From Enterococcus sp. DIV1094 (GTDB lineage Bacteria; Bacillota; Bacilli; Lactobacillales; Enterococcaceae): 64,000 nucleotides of DNA. Position numbers and translations under genes: made by a program. Where the stretch lies: assembly GCF_017316305.2 (NCBI RefSeq), contig NZ_CP147250.1, positions 2,169,001-2,233,000 on the forward strand. Reading direction: 5' to 3'. This document shows, piece by piece, positions 36,630-45,826 of the stretch (position 1 is its first letter; every line of letters starts with the position of its first letter). Below the pieces are notes generated by a model, which was not told where the DNA came from, made no database searches, and saw only the letters and a list, made by a program, of their open reading frames with translations.

Positions 36630-38021
36630 ATGAATAAAAATGGAGAATGGAATGCTGCCCGTCGGATATTTATTATCATGATGGATGTCTTGGTATACAA
36701 TGCAGCAGTGTATATAAGTTTCTTATTGAAATTTCAAGGAGAAATCCCAATGCGGAATTTTGAGACCTTTCAACATTCTGCAATATTTATTTCCATTATT
36801 TTTATCGCGTTGAATATTTTGTTAGGGGCGTATGTCTTTTATAATCGAATGATCAGTGACATTATATTTGTGACCGTGATCGGACAAGTATTGATATCAT
36901 TCGGTGTAATGATCGTGACATTTGCTGGTCGCTGGTTTGCTTTTCCACGGGCAGTCATCTTGCTATCCTTTGTAGTAGGGACGATATTACTGAGTCTGTA
37001 TCGCATTTTGATCTACAAATTATATTTACGAGTAAGTAGAGATAAAAAAGTAGTGATCGTAGGCCTTGAAAAAGATGTCGCTCCAGCGATCCAAAACTTT
37101 CAATCTAAAAAGAACAACAAACATAAAGTCGAAGCTGTGGTCATCGATAATTATTATGAGAATATCAAAAAGATGATCGATGAGATCGATATCGTGTATC
37201 TATCTTCCCATATCGAAGAAAATGAAAAAATCAAGATTTATCAATTGATCACAAAAAAAGAAAAGAAACTATTCTTGAATACGACGTTTGAGAATCTAAC
37301 GATGATCAACCCGAACATCATGAACTTTGAAGATGAAAGCATCATTGAAGCTTCAGGATTTAGGATCCAACCTGAATATGAATTATTCAAACGCTTATTC
37401 GACATCGTCGTTTCGCTTATTTTATTGATCCTTGCATCACCATTTATGTTGCTCACAGCAGTCCTAGTCAAAGTGACTTCGCCAGGACCAGTGATCTATA
37501 AACAAGTCCGTATCACTAAGAACCAAAAAGAATTTTCTATTTACAAATTCCGCTCGATGGCAGCGACAGCAGAAGCTAAATCTGGACCTGTCTTAGCTAA
37601 AAGCAACGACGCACGGGTGACACCTGTAGGTAAATTTATTCGTGCTGTGCGTTTTGATGAATTGCCACAGATTTTCAATGTTTTAAAAGGGGATATGTCT
37701 ATCGTGGGACCACGTCCAGAAAGACCTTTTTTCGTGGATCAATTCAATGCAGAAAATCCTTATTACTATTTGAGACATAATGTCCGAGCAGGTATTACCG
37801 GATATGCGCAAGTGTATGGTAAATATGTTTCCGACTACAATAGCAAATTGCGTTTCGATTTGTTATATATCAAAAAATATTCATTGATGATGGATTTAAA
37901 GATCCTATTGCAAACGATCAAGATCCTTTTTGATAAAATGTCTTCTCAAGGATTAGAAGAAGATGAAAATGCTAACTCATTAGCGGAAATCGATTTTCCA
38001 AAAGAACGAATTTATCAGTGA
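36630..38021 (+). CDS. epaR: EpaR, polyprenyl-phosphate hexose-1-phosphate transferase
   Basis: 463 aa. Four to five N-terminal membrane segments, a central CoA-binding-like Rossmann region (VVIVGLEKDVAPAI) and a C-terminal bacterial sugar transferase domain (~255-445). That domain starts KRLFDIVVSLILL and contains YKFRSM, RFDELPQIFNVLKGDMSIVG and GPRPERP. It starts a second lipid-linked glycan, presumably the decoration. ATG 36630 has AGGAG 7 nt upstream. As far as I recall, this is the last gene of the conserved epa core. Confidence 0.92.
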   Translation: MNKNGEWNAARRIFIIMMDVLVYNAAVYISFLLKFQGEIPMRNFETFQHSAIFISIIFIALNILLGAYVFYNRMISDIIFVTVIGQVLISFGVMIVTFAGRWFAFPRAVILLSFVVGTILLSLYRILIYKLYLRVSRDKKVVIVGLEKDVAPAIQNFQSKKNNKHKVEAVVIDNYYENIKKMIDEIDIVYLSSHIEENEKIKIYQLITKKEKKLFLNTTFENLTMINPNIMNFEDESIIEASGFRIQPEYELFKRLFDIVVSLILLILASPFMLLTAVLVKVTSPGPVIYKQVRITKNQKEFSIYKFRSMAATAEAKSGPVLAKSNDARVTPVGKFIRAVRFDELPQIFNVLKGDMSIVGPRPERPFFVDQFNAENPYYYLRHNVRAGITGYAQVYGKYVSDYNSKLRFDLLYIKKYSLMMDLKILLQTIKILFDKMSSQGLEEDENANSLAEIDFPKERIYQ

Positions 38022-38038
38022 AGTGGGAGGCACATAAA

Positions 38039-39079
38039 ATGATAGAACCAAAATTTAGCATTATTGTGCCGGTCTATAATGCGCAATCCACGATAAAGAA
38101 AACGATTGAAACATTACAAACGTTGGACTACGATGATTACGAAGTGATCATCGTCAATGATGGCTCAACCGATGAAACTGAAACAATGATTCTGACATTG
38201 ACTGAAGAAAATCCGATCTTTCAGTTGATCACCACGGAGAATAATGGCCCTGGTATTGCGAGAAATATTGGAATCGAACAAGCAAAAGGAACGTATATTT
38301 TATTATTTGACGCAGATGATGAACCGAGCCGCTCGATTTTAAAAAATTACGATCAGTTACTGACTGATCATCCAGAAGCAGATTTGATCGTCAGCTCGTT
38401 TCTTTTTCGAACGATGGATAATGAAAAAGTCGTATCCGAAAAAGTGAATCAAGTATCCGAAGCCATTTACCGAAACCATGAAACATTTATTAAAGACATG
38501 TATCATTTGATGAATCAGCAACTCATGTATGTTGTATGGAACAAATGCTATCGCAGAGATATTGTAATGGGACAAAATATTCGATTTAAAAATTATCGTA
38601 GCTGTGAGGATCGTATTTTTAATTTGGACTACTATCGACATTGTCAATATGTGGTCATGAATCCAACCGTTGCATATACCTATGAGTTTGTTGGAGGGCA
38701 AGGCATTACTAATAAGTATTACCCTAATAAATTCCAAACCTTCAAAGAATTTTATCTGTTAGCAAACACCGTCACAAATTCGATAAACAAACCCGGAATG
38801 GCTGCACTTTTATTAAAAGGAACTACCTCAGTGATTTTTTCCATTTACGGAAATTCTGATCAAACTTCTAAAGAAAAGACTAGTGAAGCCAAAAGGGTTT
38901 TGGCAGATCCAGTGATCGTAGAAGCTAAAAATATCGCACTGACAGATTCTACAGCCAAAAAAGTCACAAAACTTCTGTACAACTTACCTGCGCCGATATT
39001 TTTATCCGCTGTTCGTTTAGGTAGTTTTGTAGAGGAAAGAATGCCAGGATTGATGGCTTTCTTAAAACGATCGTATTAA
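38039..39079 (+). CDS. GT2 glycosyltransferase
   Basis: A 346-aa GT2 enzyme. FSIIVPVYNAQSTIKKTIETL at the N-terminus, VIIVNDGSTDET, GIARNIGIEQAKGTYILLFDADDE (donor DxD) and a C-terminal helical part. ATG 38039 has GGGAGG 8 nt upstream. It is 17 bp after epaR in the same transcript, so it probably adds the second sugar of the EpaR-started chain. The sugar is unknown. Confidence 0.88.
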   Translation: MIEPKFSIIVPVYNAQSTIKKTIETLQTLDYDDYEVIIVNDGSTDETETMILTLTEENPIFQLITTENNGPGIARNIGIEQAKGTYILLFDADDEPSRSILKNYDQLLTDHPEADLIVSSFLFRTMDNEKVVSEKVNQVSEAIYRNHETFIKDMYHLMNQQLMYVVWNKCYRRDIVMGQNIRFKNYRSCEDRIFNLDYYRHCQYVVMNPTVAYTYEFVGGQGITNKYYPNKFQTFKEFYLLANTVTNSINKPGMAALLLKGTTSVIFSIYGNSDQTSKEKTSEAKRVLADPVIVEAKNIALTDSTAKKVTKLLYNLPAPIFLSAVRLGSFVEERMPGLMAFLKRSY

Positions 39080-39111
39080 AAAGCACGCTCAAACGTTTGA
39101 GCGTGCTTTTT
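39078..39111 (+). terminator. intrinsic terminator after epaR-GT unit
   Basis: AAAAGCACGCTCAAA-CG-TTTGAGCGTGCTTTT, perfect 15-bp stem with T run. A TTGACA hexamer at 39131 may begin the next transcript. Confidence 0.92.
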
Positions 39112-39201
39112 CGTAATGTTGTTTAACTAATTGACAACTTGTAAAAAACACGAGCTTATGCGAAAATATATAAGAAATTAAAAATAGATGAGGCTGTAAT
39201 A

Positions 39202-40059
39202 ATGTATAGTAATGATGTAGAACTAAAAAATGTGCAAAAAGTCGTACTTGAAATATCAAAATATTTTGTTGAATTTTGTAATGAGCATGGTCTTGTATGT
39301 TATTTTTGTGGCGGTGGATGTATTGGTTCGATTCGTCATCAAGGATTCATACCTTGGGACGACGATTTAGATTTTTTCATGCCGAGGCAAGACTATGAGA
39401 AATTGAAGATCCTATGGGAGAAATATGCAAATAAGGATCGTTATCCATTGTTGTTTGCTACTTTAGAATACAATGATCATAATTCATTTATGACTATTCG
39501 TGATATAGAAACAACATTTGTAAAAACGTATCAAGAAGATCTGGATATCCCACATGGTATCCCCATCGATATATTTCCATTAGATGGCGCTCCAGAAAGT
39601 GGGTATAAACGAAAAATCCAAAAAATATGGGCATTGATCTATGCTTTATTTTGCTCGCAAGTAGTACCAGAAAAACACGGCGGACTTTTAGCTACTGGAA
39701 GTAGAGTCCTTCTAAATATCTTTAGCTCCAAAAAAGCGCGGTACAAGATTTGGCGCTTTGCTGAGAAACAAATGAGTAAATATCCATTTGGCTCAACTCA
39801 ATATGTGACCGAGTTGTGTGTAGGACCCAAATATATGGGGAATATCTATGAATTAGCTGATTTTAAATCTGCCATTTTTGTTCCTTTTGAAGATACCGAG
39901 ATGCCAATTCCAGTCGGCTATGATCGCTACTTAAAACAAGTCTTTGGCGAGTATATGGAGCTACCTCCAAAAGAAGACCAACAACCGCATCATGAGGCGG
40001 TTGTTCTTGACACAAAAACATCATACAAAAAAAGACATAATAAAAACGAGGAGAAATAA
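39202..40059 (+). CDS. LicD-family phosphotransferase
   Basis: 285 aa of the LicD/nucleotidyltransferase fold. CYFCGGGCIGSIRHQGFIPWDDDLDFFMPRQDY (residues ~32-65) carries the catalytic Asp residues and the conserved Gly-Ser; GIPIDIFPLDGAP follows. LicD proteins move phosphocholine or polyol-phosphate groups from CDP carriers onto glycans. With a cytidylyltransferase and a TagB/F-like gene nearby, transfer of a polyol phosphate to the Epa decoration is a reasonable guess. GAGG precedes the ATG. Confidence 0.88.
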   Translation: MYSNDVELKNVQKVVLEISKYFVEFCNEHGLVCYFCGGGCIGSIRHQGFIPWDDDLDFFMPRQDYEKLKILWEKYANKDRYPLLFATLEYNDHNSFMTIRDIETTFVKTYQEDLDIPHGIPIDIFPLDGAPESGYKRKIQKIWALIYALFCSQVVPEKHGGLLATGSRVLLNIFSSKKARYKIWRFAEKQMSKYPFGSTQYVTELCVGPKYMGNIYELADFKSAIFVPFEDTEMPIPVGYDRYLKQVFGEYMELPPKEDQQPHHEAVVLDTKTSYKKRHNKNEEK

Positions 40060-42795
40060 ATGGTAAAGAAAAATACAAGAATGTTGCCCAGAAGAATCAG
40101 CATTAAAAAAATCTTATCCGGAACACTTTTGTGCACGATGCTATTGAATGGTTTTGCTCCCGGTATGTCTGCGAATGAAATTCAGTTTTCAAAGGCTAAA
40201 ACGGGTAAAGATATATCAGCTGTACAACAAAGTGATACTACTACGGAAGAGACAACAGGTAGTACTTCGAGTAGTTCAATTGAGGATTTAGAGGAAAGTA
40301 CAACCACTTCAGAGACAGTATCAGAAAGTTCGGCAACGACAGATGAAACAAGTGATTCTGTAGAGGCTAGTTCTACTACTGCCGACAGTGAAACCAGTTC
40401 TTCAACAACTGAGAGCAGCTCGACAGATCAACCGACGACAGAATCAACTGATGATAGTACAGAGCAACAGTCCACTGAAGATGTCGAAGTGGGGAAACAA
40501 GGAACAAACCATAAAAAAGGCACGTATGCCATGCAATCTGGTGGAATCTCTCTGCGTGCCGCATCAGTGATCGATAAAGTCTATGCGAACAATCCTAATC
40601 TTCCAGGCAAACATTTTATTGATGTGGCTAGTTGGAATGGGAATATCTCCGTAGCGGAATACCAAAAAATAAAAAGTTATGGTGTGACTTCAGTATCGGT
40701 GAAATTAACGGAAGGGACCTCTTATACGAATCCTTACGCTGCTAGTCAAATCAACAACGCAAAAGCTGCTGGATTAACAGTCTCTGCTTACCATTACAGC
40801 TTGTATACATCAACTCAAACTGCACAAGCCGAAGCAAATTATTTTGCTGACGCTGCCACTCGGCTGGGACTTAATAAAAATACGATCATGTTCAACGATG
40901 CAGAAGATCCTACATTGATCAACAATGGGAGAGATGCCCATAACAATTCGTTAGCATTTAACAGACAACTACAGGCAAAAGGTTTTTCAAATGCAGCTTT
41001 ATATGTAGGAAAATACTGGATCACTAACGGCTATATCAACACTTCGGCGTTTGGGAAAGATCGTGTATGGGTCGCGCAATATCCTTATTCTCCAGATAAA
41101 TCGATGCAATGGAACAATGACCATGGGGCATGGCAATGGTCCTCTAATATGCATTTCCCAGGACTTGCTAATTATGAAAACAGACCATTTGATATCTCCA
41201 TGAGTTACAGTACGTTTTTCAGTGCGCCAAATCCTGGTCCTGATTTGAGCAAATACTACACGACTAATCCTGGTAGAGTCATTGTCAAACAAGATGATAA
41301 CTTTTACAATGATGTGAATTTTACTGATCCAGGCCTTAGAGTCAAAAAAAATACGCTAGTGACTGTTAAGAGTATTCAGACAACTGCTAGTGGTATTCCT
41401 CGCTTATATACAGATAAAGGGTATTTGACGGCGAATAAATCATATGTTGTTGCGGCTCAAAGCAATATTGATTCTTATTTTACAACGAATCCTAAAAAAG
41501 TTCGTTTAAAAGCGGATGATTACTATTATGCAGATACAGAGTTCAAACAACGCTTGAATAAAGTGGCAAAAGGGACGGTCGTACAAGTAGAAGACTTAGC
41601 GTATACGCAAAGTGGCATTTTCCGTCTTAAAACCAAGAACGGCTATTTAACAGCTAATAAAAGTATAGTTGAGCAATTCTTAGAAGTGTCTGATTTGTAT
41701 TATACAACGAATCCTGGACAAATCATCACTTTAAAAAATGATCAATATTATAAAGATGTTGCATTTACTTCAGCAGGTGAATCTGTTCCAGCCGGCACAG
41801 TTATAAAAGTTACAGGTATCGAAAAAACGAAGAGTGGTATCCCGCGACTTAAAACTAATAAAGGCTATTTTACTGCGAATAAAGACTACGTGATCGCTGC
41901 AGTATCAAACATCAATAATTACTACACGAAACGACCTACACAGGTTGTTTTAAAAGCGAATGACGCTTATTATCGTGATCCTGAGTTCTTGCATAAAGGG
42001 GCTTCAGTCAATAAAGGAACATTAGTCAATGTAACTGGTGTCGAATATCGTGAAAATGCTGTTCCACGCTTGATCACATCAAAAGGCTATCTAACGGCAA
42101 ATAAAAATTATGTCCAAGAAGTACCAAGTAACATCAATAATTATTACTACAGTAATATCAATCAAGTAGTTATGAAGAAGAACGATAGCTACTATAAAGA
42201 TGTTGCATTTAGCCAAAAAGGCGACCCTGTCTTAAAAGATGAAGTCATCCAAGTACAAGATGTCGTCTTTACTAGCAGTGGCATTCCACGTTTAAAAACA
42301 GCGAAAGGTTATGTGACAGCAAATAAATCTTACGTCACTACCTTAGTTTCTAATAGCGATAATTATTTCTTGGAAAATCCAAGAAAAATCATCATGTTAA
42401 GAGAAGATCGCTATTATTCTGATCTTGCTTTTAACAATCCTGGGGCGACTATTCCAAAAGGCAGAATCATCGATGTATCAGGCATCGAATTTACAGCGAA
42501 TGGTGTTCCTCGATTAAGAACAGCAAACGGCTATATCACAGCAAATAAAACGTATGTGACAGCTGCTGCAAACAGTAACAATAATTACTTTGTAACGAAC
42601 CCTGGTCGCGTACAACTTTTGACAGATGATTGTTACTATAAAGATCTGAACTTCACTCAAAAAGGAAGCGCCATAAAAAAAGGGACGATTTTAACGATCC
42701 AAGGCATCGAATATACTGCGTCAGGTATGCCAAGGTTGAAAACAGCTAATGGGTACGTGACAGCAAATCAAGCATATGTAAAAAAAGTAAACTAA
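40060..42795 (+). CDS. secreted GH25 lysozyme-type protein with seven DUF5776 repeats
   Basis: 911 aa. A basic N-terminus with a hydrophobic stretch (KKILSGTLLCTMLLNGFAPGMSA) is a signal peptide. A Ser/Thr/Glu-rich stalk follows (~50-150), then a GH25 muramidase domain (~186-385, FIDVASWNGNIS and catalytic-type FNDAEDPT). Seven ~72-aa repeats (395-911) begin YYTTNPGR or a variant and end GYLTANKSYV, matching DUF5776, probably wall-glycan binding. The gene starts directly after the licD stop; its GAGGAG lies inside licD. No sortase motif is seen. Confidence 0.9.
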   Translation: MVKKNTRMLPRRISIKKILSGTLLCTMLLNGFAPGMSANEIQFSKAKTGKDISAVQQSDTTTEETTGSTSSSSIEDLEESTTTSETVSESSATTDETSDSVEASSTTADSETSSSTTESSSTDQPTTESTDDSTEQQSTEDVEVGKQGTNHKKGTYAMQSGGISLRAASVIDKVYANNPNLPGKHFIDVASWNGNISVAEYQKIKSYGVTSVSVKLTEGTSYTNPYAASQINNAKAAGLTVSAYHYSLYTSTQTAQAEANYFADAATRLGLNKNTIMFNDAEDPTLINNGRDAHNNSLAFNRQLQAKGFSNAALYVGKYWITNGYINTSAFGKDRVWVAQYPYSPDKSMQWNNDHGAWQWSSNMHFPGLANYENRPFDISMSYSTFFSAPNPGPDLSKYYTTNPGRVIVKQDDNFYNDVNFTDPGLRVKKNTLVTVKSIQTTASGIPRLYTDKGYLTANKSYVVAAQSNIDSYFTTNPKKVRLKADDYYYADTEFKQRLNKVAKGTVVQVEDLAYTQSGIFRLKTKNGYLTANKSIVEQFLEVSDLYYTTNPGQIITLKNDQYYKDVAFTSAGESVPAGTVIKVTGIEKTKSGIPRLKTNKGYFTANKDYVIAAVSNINNYYTKRPTQVVLKANDAYYRDPEFLHKGASVNKGTLVNVTGVEYRENAVPRLITSKGYLTANKNYVQEVPSNINNYYYSNINQVVMKKNDSYYKDVAFSQKGDPVLKDEVIQVQDVVFTSSGIPRLKTAKGYVTANKSYVTTLVSNSDNYFLENPRKIIMLREDRYYSDLAFNNPGATIPKGRIIDVSGIEFTANGVPRLRTANGYITANKTYVTAAANSNNNYFVTNPGRVQLLTDDCYYKDLNFTQKGSAIKKGTILTIQGIEYTASGMPRLKTANGYVTANQAYVKKVN

Positions 42796-42802
42796 TAGGA
42801 TA

Positions 42803-42850
42803 AGACCAGGAATATGAAAAAGATCATCTATTTTATGTTCCTGGTTCTTT
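42803..42850 (+). terminator. intrinsic terminator after GH25 gene
   Basis: AGACCAGGAA-tAT pairs with AT-gTTCCTGGTTCT around a ~24-nt loop, then TT ATT. Confidence 0.75.
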
Positions 42851-42884
42851 ATTATGGGTAAAAATCGATTGAAAAAAATTTGAG

Positions 42885-42913
42885 TTGATCGGACATTTTG
42901 TCTGGCGTACTAT
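42885..42913 (+). promoter_or_regulatory. promoter of the CDP-polyol/polymer gene cluster
   Basis: TTGATC, 17 bp, TACTAT. It leaves a ~125-nt leader before the cytidylyltransferase gene. Confidence 0.55.
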
Positions 42914-43046
42914 AGAAAACATTGAAACTTGTTGGTAGTTGTGAGAAAATGTAAAAGGTTGAATGCAGTTTAACACTGGATTATTATTAGAATATTAAAT
43001 ATGACAAATACTTCATGTACTTGTAAAAGGAAGGAATTTAAATCGA

Positions 43047-43748
43047 ATGATTACAGCTGTTATTATCGCCGGTGGAGTGGGCAAAAGAATGGGACAAGAT
43101 ATCCCAAAACAATTTATCAATATTGAAGGAAAACCGATTATTATCTATACCTTGGAATCATTCCAACACCATCCACAAATTGATCGAATATTAGTGGTTT
43201 GTAAATCAGGTTGGGAAGAAACAATGTGGGCGTACATCAAAGAATTCAATATCAGCAAAGTTCAGTGGGTGATCACTGGTGGTTCTAAAGGGCAAGAATC
43301 GATCAATAATGGCGTACAATTCTTGAAAGATTATTCTGAAGATGACGATACGATCATCATTCATGACGGTATCCGCCCATTAGTAGATGAACTTGTTTTA
43401 TCTGATGTCATCGTAAAATGTAAAGAGTTTGGAAATGGTGTAACTTCACTTCCATATAACGAACAAATTTTTATCAAAAAAACAGAAGAAACAACAGAAC
43501 AATATGTGGACCGCAATACGTTACGACGTGTGTCAACACCGCAAGCCTACCAGTACGGTAAATTGCTAGCTGCATACGATCGAGCAGTAAAAGAAGATAT
43601 TGGTATGACTGATTCTTCTTATACAAATACCATGATGGTAGATCTAGGAGAAACACTTTATTTTGCTGCTGGTTCAGATAAAAACATCAAGTTGACAACC
43701 AGAGAAGATTTAGATTTGTTCAAAGCATATTTAAAGATGAAAGACTAG
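43047..43748 (+). CDS. TarI/IspD-family polyol-phosphate cytidylyltransferase
   Basis: 233 aa. AVIIAGGVGKRMGQDIPKQF is the CTP-binding signature; IIHDGIRPLVD and the C-terminal NIKLTTREDLDLF complete the IspD/TarI pattern. Enterococci make isoprenoids by the mevalonate route, so an IspD role is unlikely. The family alternative is TarI, making CDP-ribitol or a similar CDP-alditol. The following SDR gene (12 bp later) takes the place of TarJ, which suggests a different polyol. AAGGAAGG precedes the ATG. Confidence 0.88.
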   Translation: MITAVIIAGGVGKRMGQDIPKQFINIEGKPIIIYTLESFQHHPQIDRILVVCKSGWEETMWAYIKEFNISKVQWVITGGSKGQESINNGVQFLKDYSEDDDTIIIHDGIRPLVDELVLSDVIVKCKEFGNGVTSLPYNEQIFIKKTEETTEQYVDRNTLRRVSTPQAYQYGKLLAAYDRAVKEDIGMTDSSYTNTMMVDLGETLYFAAGSDKNIKLTTREDLDLFKAYLKMKD

Positions 43749-43760
43749 GTGGTGTGATAG

Positions 43761-44816
43761 ATGGCTTTAAATACAAATCCGCTATATATAAAAGATTTGC
43801 AAAAAGTGATCGACCACGTCGAGGCGATCAAAGACTTAAATGGGAAATCACTTTTGATGATTGGCGCCTCTGGAATGGTAGGATCGTTTCTAGTCGATAC
43901 GATCATGTTAGCAAATGAACGGTTAGGCATTGAGATCAAAGTATATGCGATGGGACGAAATCGCAAAAAACTAGAAGAACGATTTGAAAAGTACCAATCA
44001 AGTGATAACTTTGAGATCGTAGAAGGAGATGTTACTGAGCCTTTAGATCCTTCTATCAAAGCCGACTATATCATCCATGGAGCTAGTAACACACATCCAA
44101 GGGCTTATGCAACCGATCCAATCGGAACGATCATGACGAATTTGGCTGGTACGGAACAAGTCTTAAAACATGCAGTAGCTACGAATGCTACAAGAACGCT
44201 ATTTTTATCGACCGTAGAAATATATGGTGAAAATAGAGGCGATGTAGATAAATTTAAGGAAGACTACTGTGGTTATATCGATTGTAATACGCTAAGAGCT
44301 GGTTATCCTGAAGGTAAGAGAGTCAGTGAATCATTATGCCAAGCGTATATCGCAAAACATGACTTAGATATTGTCATCCCAAGACTATGTCGTACATTTG
44401 GACCTACGATGCTGTTATCTGATTCTAAAGCTTCTTCACAATTTATTTTGAATGCAGCTCGAGAAGAAGATATTGTTTTAAAAAGCGAAGGCAAACAGTA
44501 TTTTTCTTACATTTATGTAGGGGATGCAGTATCTGCTATTCTTCATTTGATGATCCACGGGAAAAGCGGAGAAGCGTATAATGTGTCAGAAGAGGCTTTT
44601 GACCTACAATTAAGAGATCTTGCTGGAAAACTGGCAGAAATAAACAATAAAAAAGTTATCTTTGAACTACCTGATGAAACTGAAAGCAAAGGTTTCTCAA
44701 AAGCAAGTACAGCAATATTAGACAATCAAAAATTAAAAGCAAATGGTTGGGATTCAGTATTTACACTTGAAGAATCGCTAGCGCACACAGTACAGTTAGT
44801 TAAGGATGAAGTTTGA
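43761..44816 (+). CDS. SDR-family NAD-dependent epimerase/reductase paired with the cytidylyltransferase
   Basis: 351 aa. LLMIGASGMVGSFLVDTIM is the NAD loop; IIHGASNTHPRAYATDP, FLSTVEIYGEN and the Tyr-x3-Lys of GYPEGKRVSES show an extended SDR. Paired with a TarI-like gene, it may reduce a ketose phosphate to the alditol phosphate that becomes CDP-linked, as proposed for CDP-arabinitol or CDP-mannitol genes of pneumococcal capsules. A nucleotide-sugar epimerase role is the alternative. The next gene overlaps its stop (TGATG). Confidence 0.82.
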   Translation: MALNTNPLYIKDLQKVIDHVEAIKDLNGKSLLMIGASGMVGSFLVDTIMLANERLGIEIKVYAMGRNRKKLEERFEKYQSSDNFEIVEGDVTEPLDPSIKADYIIHGASNTHPRAYATDPIGTIMTNLAGTEQVLKHAVATNATRTLFLSTVEIYGENRGDVDKFKEDYCGYIDCNTLRAGYPEGKRVSESLCQAYIAKHDLDIVIPRLCRTFGPTMLLSDSKASSQFILNAAREEDIVLKSEGKQYFSYIYVGDAVSAILHLMIHGKSGEAYNVSEEAFDLQLRDLAGKLAEINNKKVIFELPDETESKGFSKASTAILDNQKLKANGWDSVFTLEESLAHTVQLVKDEV

Positions 44817-45796
44817 TGTGTGAAATCAGTATAATCGTTCCTGTATATAAAGTAGAGAAATATCTGAAAAAATGTGTCGATTCTATTATTGCTCAAACAT
44901 TTACTGATATTGAAATCATTTTAGTCGATGATGGTTCTCCAGATGATAGTGGGAAAATATGTGATGAATATGCAGCTCAAGATAAACGAATAAAGGTCAT
45001 CCATAAAAAAAATGGCGGGTTAAGCAGCGCACGTAATGCAGGTATTGAGATTGCCAAAGGGAAATATTTAGGCTTTATTGATAGTGATGATTATATTGCT
45101 GAAGATATGTTTGAAATATTATATAATCAGTTATTAGATTATGATGCTGATATAGCTACCATAGGTATGATCGATGTGTATGAGAACAAAGAAACAAAGG
45201 TCAATCATTTAAAATTAGTTGAAGTTCTAGATCAAAAAGATGCGATACAAGCTGTTCTAGACAGTACCGATGTGTATGCATATGCGGTCAATAAACTTTA
45301 TAAAAAAGAACTTTTTGATACCGTTCGTTATCCTGTTGGCAAAATCGTAGAAGATGCCTTCATTATCATTGATCTATTACTTCAATGTAATAAGGTAGTC
45401 ACGAATACTGAGCAAAAATATTATTATTATCGAAGAAATGATAGTATTACTGGATTATCTTTTTCAACTAAAAATTTTGACGTCATTGAAGCATGGGAAA
45501 AAAATGGTGAGTTAGTGAAGAAAGCTTATCCAGAACTATCAGATTCCATCCATCGCAGGATTTGTTGGGCGTATTTTGATGTTTTAGATAAGATAGCAAT
45601 CAGTGAGAAGAGTGAATCGAAAGAAGTCAGAAAACCTATAGTGAAGTTTCTAAAGTCAAATTTCACCTTTGTAATGAAAAATCCAATATTCACAAAAAGT
45701 CGAAAACTATCGATGCTTGCATTAATGATAAGTAATTTATGTTATGATACATTAGCTAAGATAAAGTATAATTATGTAACAAAGAAAAATGGTTGA
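44816..45796 (+). CDS. GT2 glycosyltransferase
   Basis: A 326-aa GT2 enzyme. EISIIVPVYKVEKYLKKCVDSI, IEIILVDDGSPDDSGKICDEY, GLSSARNAGIEIAKGKYLGF and IDSDDYI hold the donor-site Asp residues. It is the common capsule/teichoic acid side-chain type (EpsJ/CpsI-like). ATG 44816 overlaps the upstream stop, with AAGGATGA ahead. Donor and acceptor are not known; it presumably builds the decoration repeat unit. Confidence 0.88.
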   Translation: MCEISIIVPVYKVEKYLKKCVDSIIAQTFTDIEIILVDDGSPDDSGKICDEYAAQDKRIKVIHKKNGGLSSARNAGIEIAKGKYLGFIDSDDYIAEDMFEILYNQLLDYDADIATIGMIDVYENKETKVNHLKLVEVLDQKDAIQAVLDSTDVYAYAVNKLYKKELFDTVRYPVGKIVEDAFIIIDLLLQCNKVVTNTEQKYYYYRRNDSITGLSFSTKNFDVIEAWEKNGELVKKAYPELSDSIHRRICWAYFDVLDKIAISEKSESKEVRKPIVKFLKSNFTFVMKNPIFTKSRKLSMLALMISNLCYDTLAKIKYNYVTKKNG

Positions 45797-45826
45797 TGGC
45801 TGAAAAATGAATGTGACAGGAGAAGA

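Noticed and set aside
40376..40570. Short frames inside the Ser/Thr-rich part of the GH25 gene
   Set aside because: They arise from low-complexity codons and have no ribosome site.
43047..43748. IspD of the non-mevalonate isoprenoid pathway
   Set aside because: Enterococci use the mevalonate pathway and the neighbours are polymer genes, so a TarI-like role fits better.
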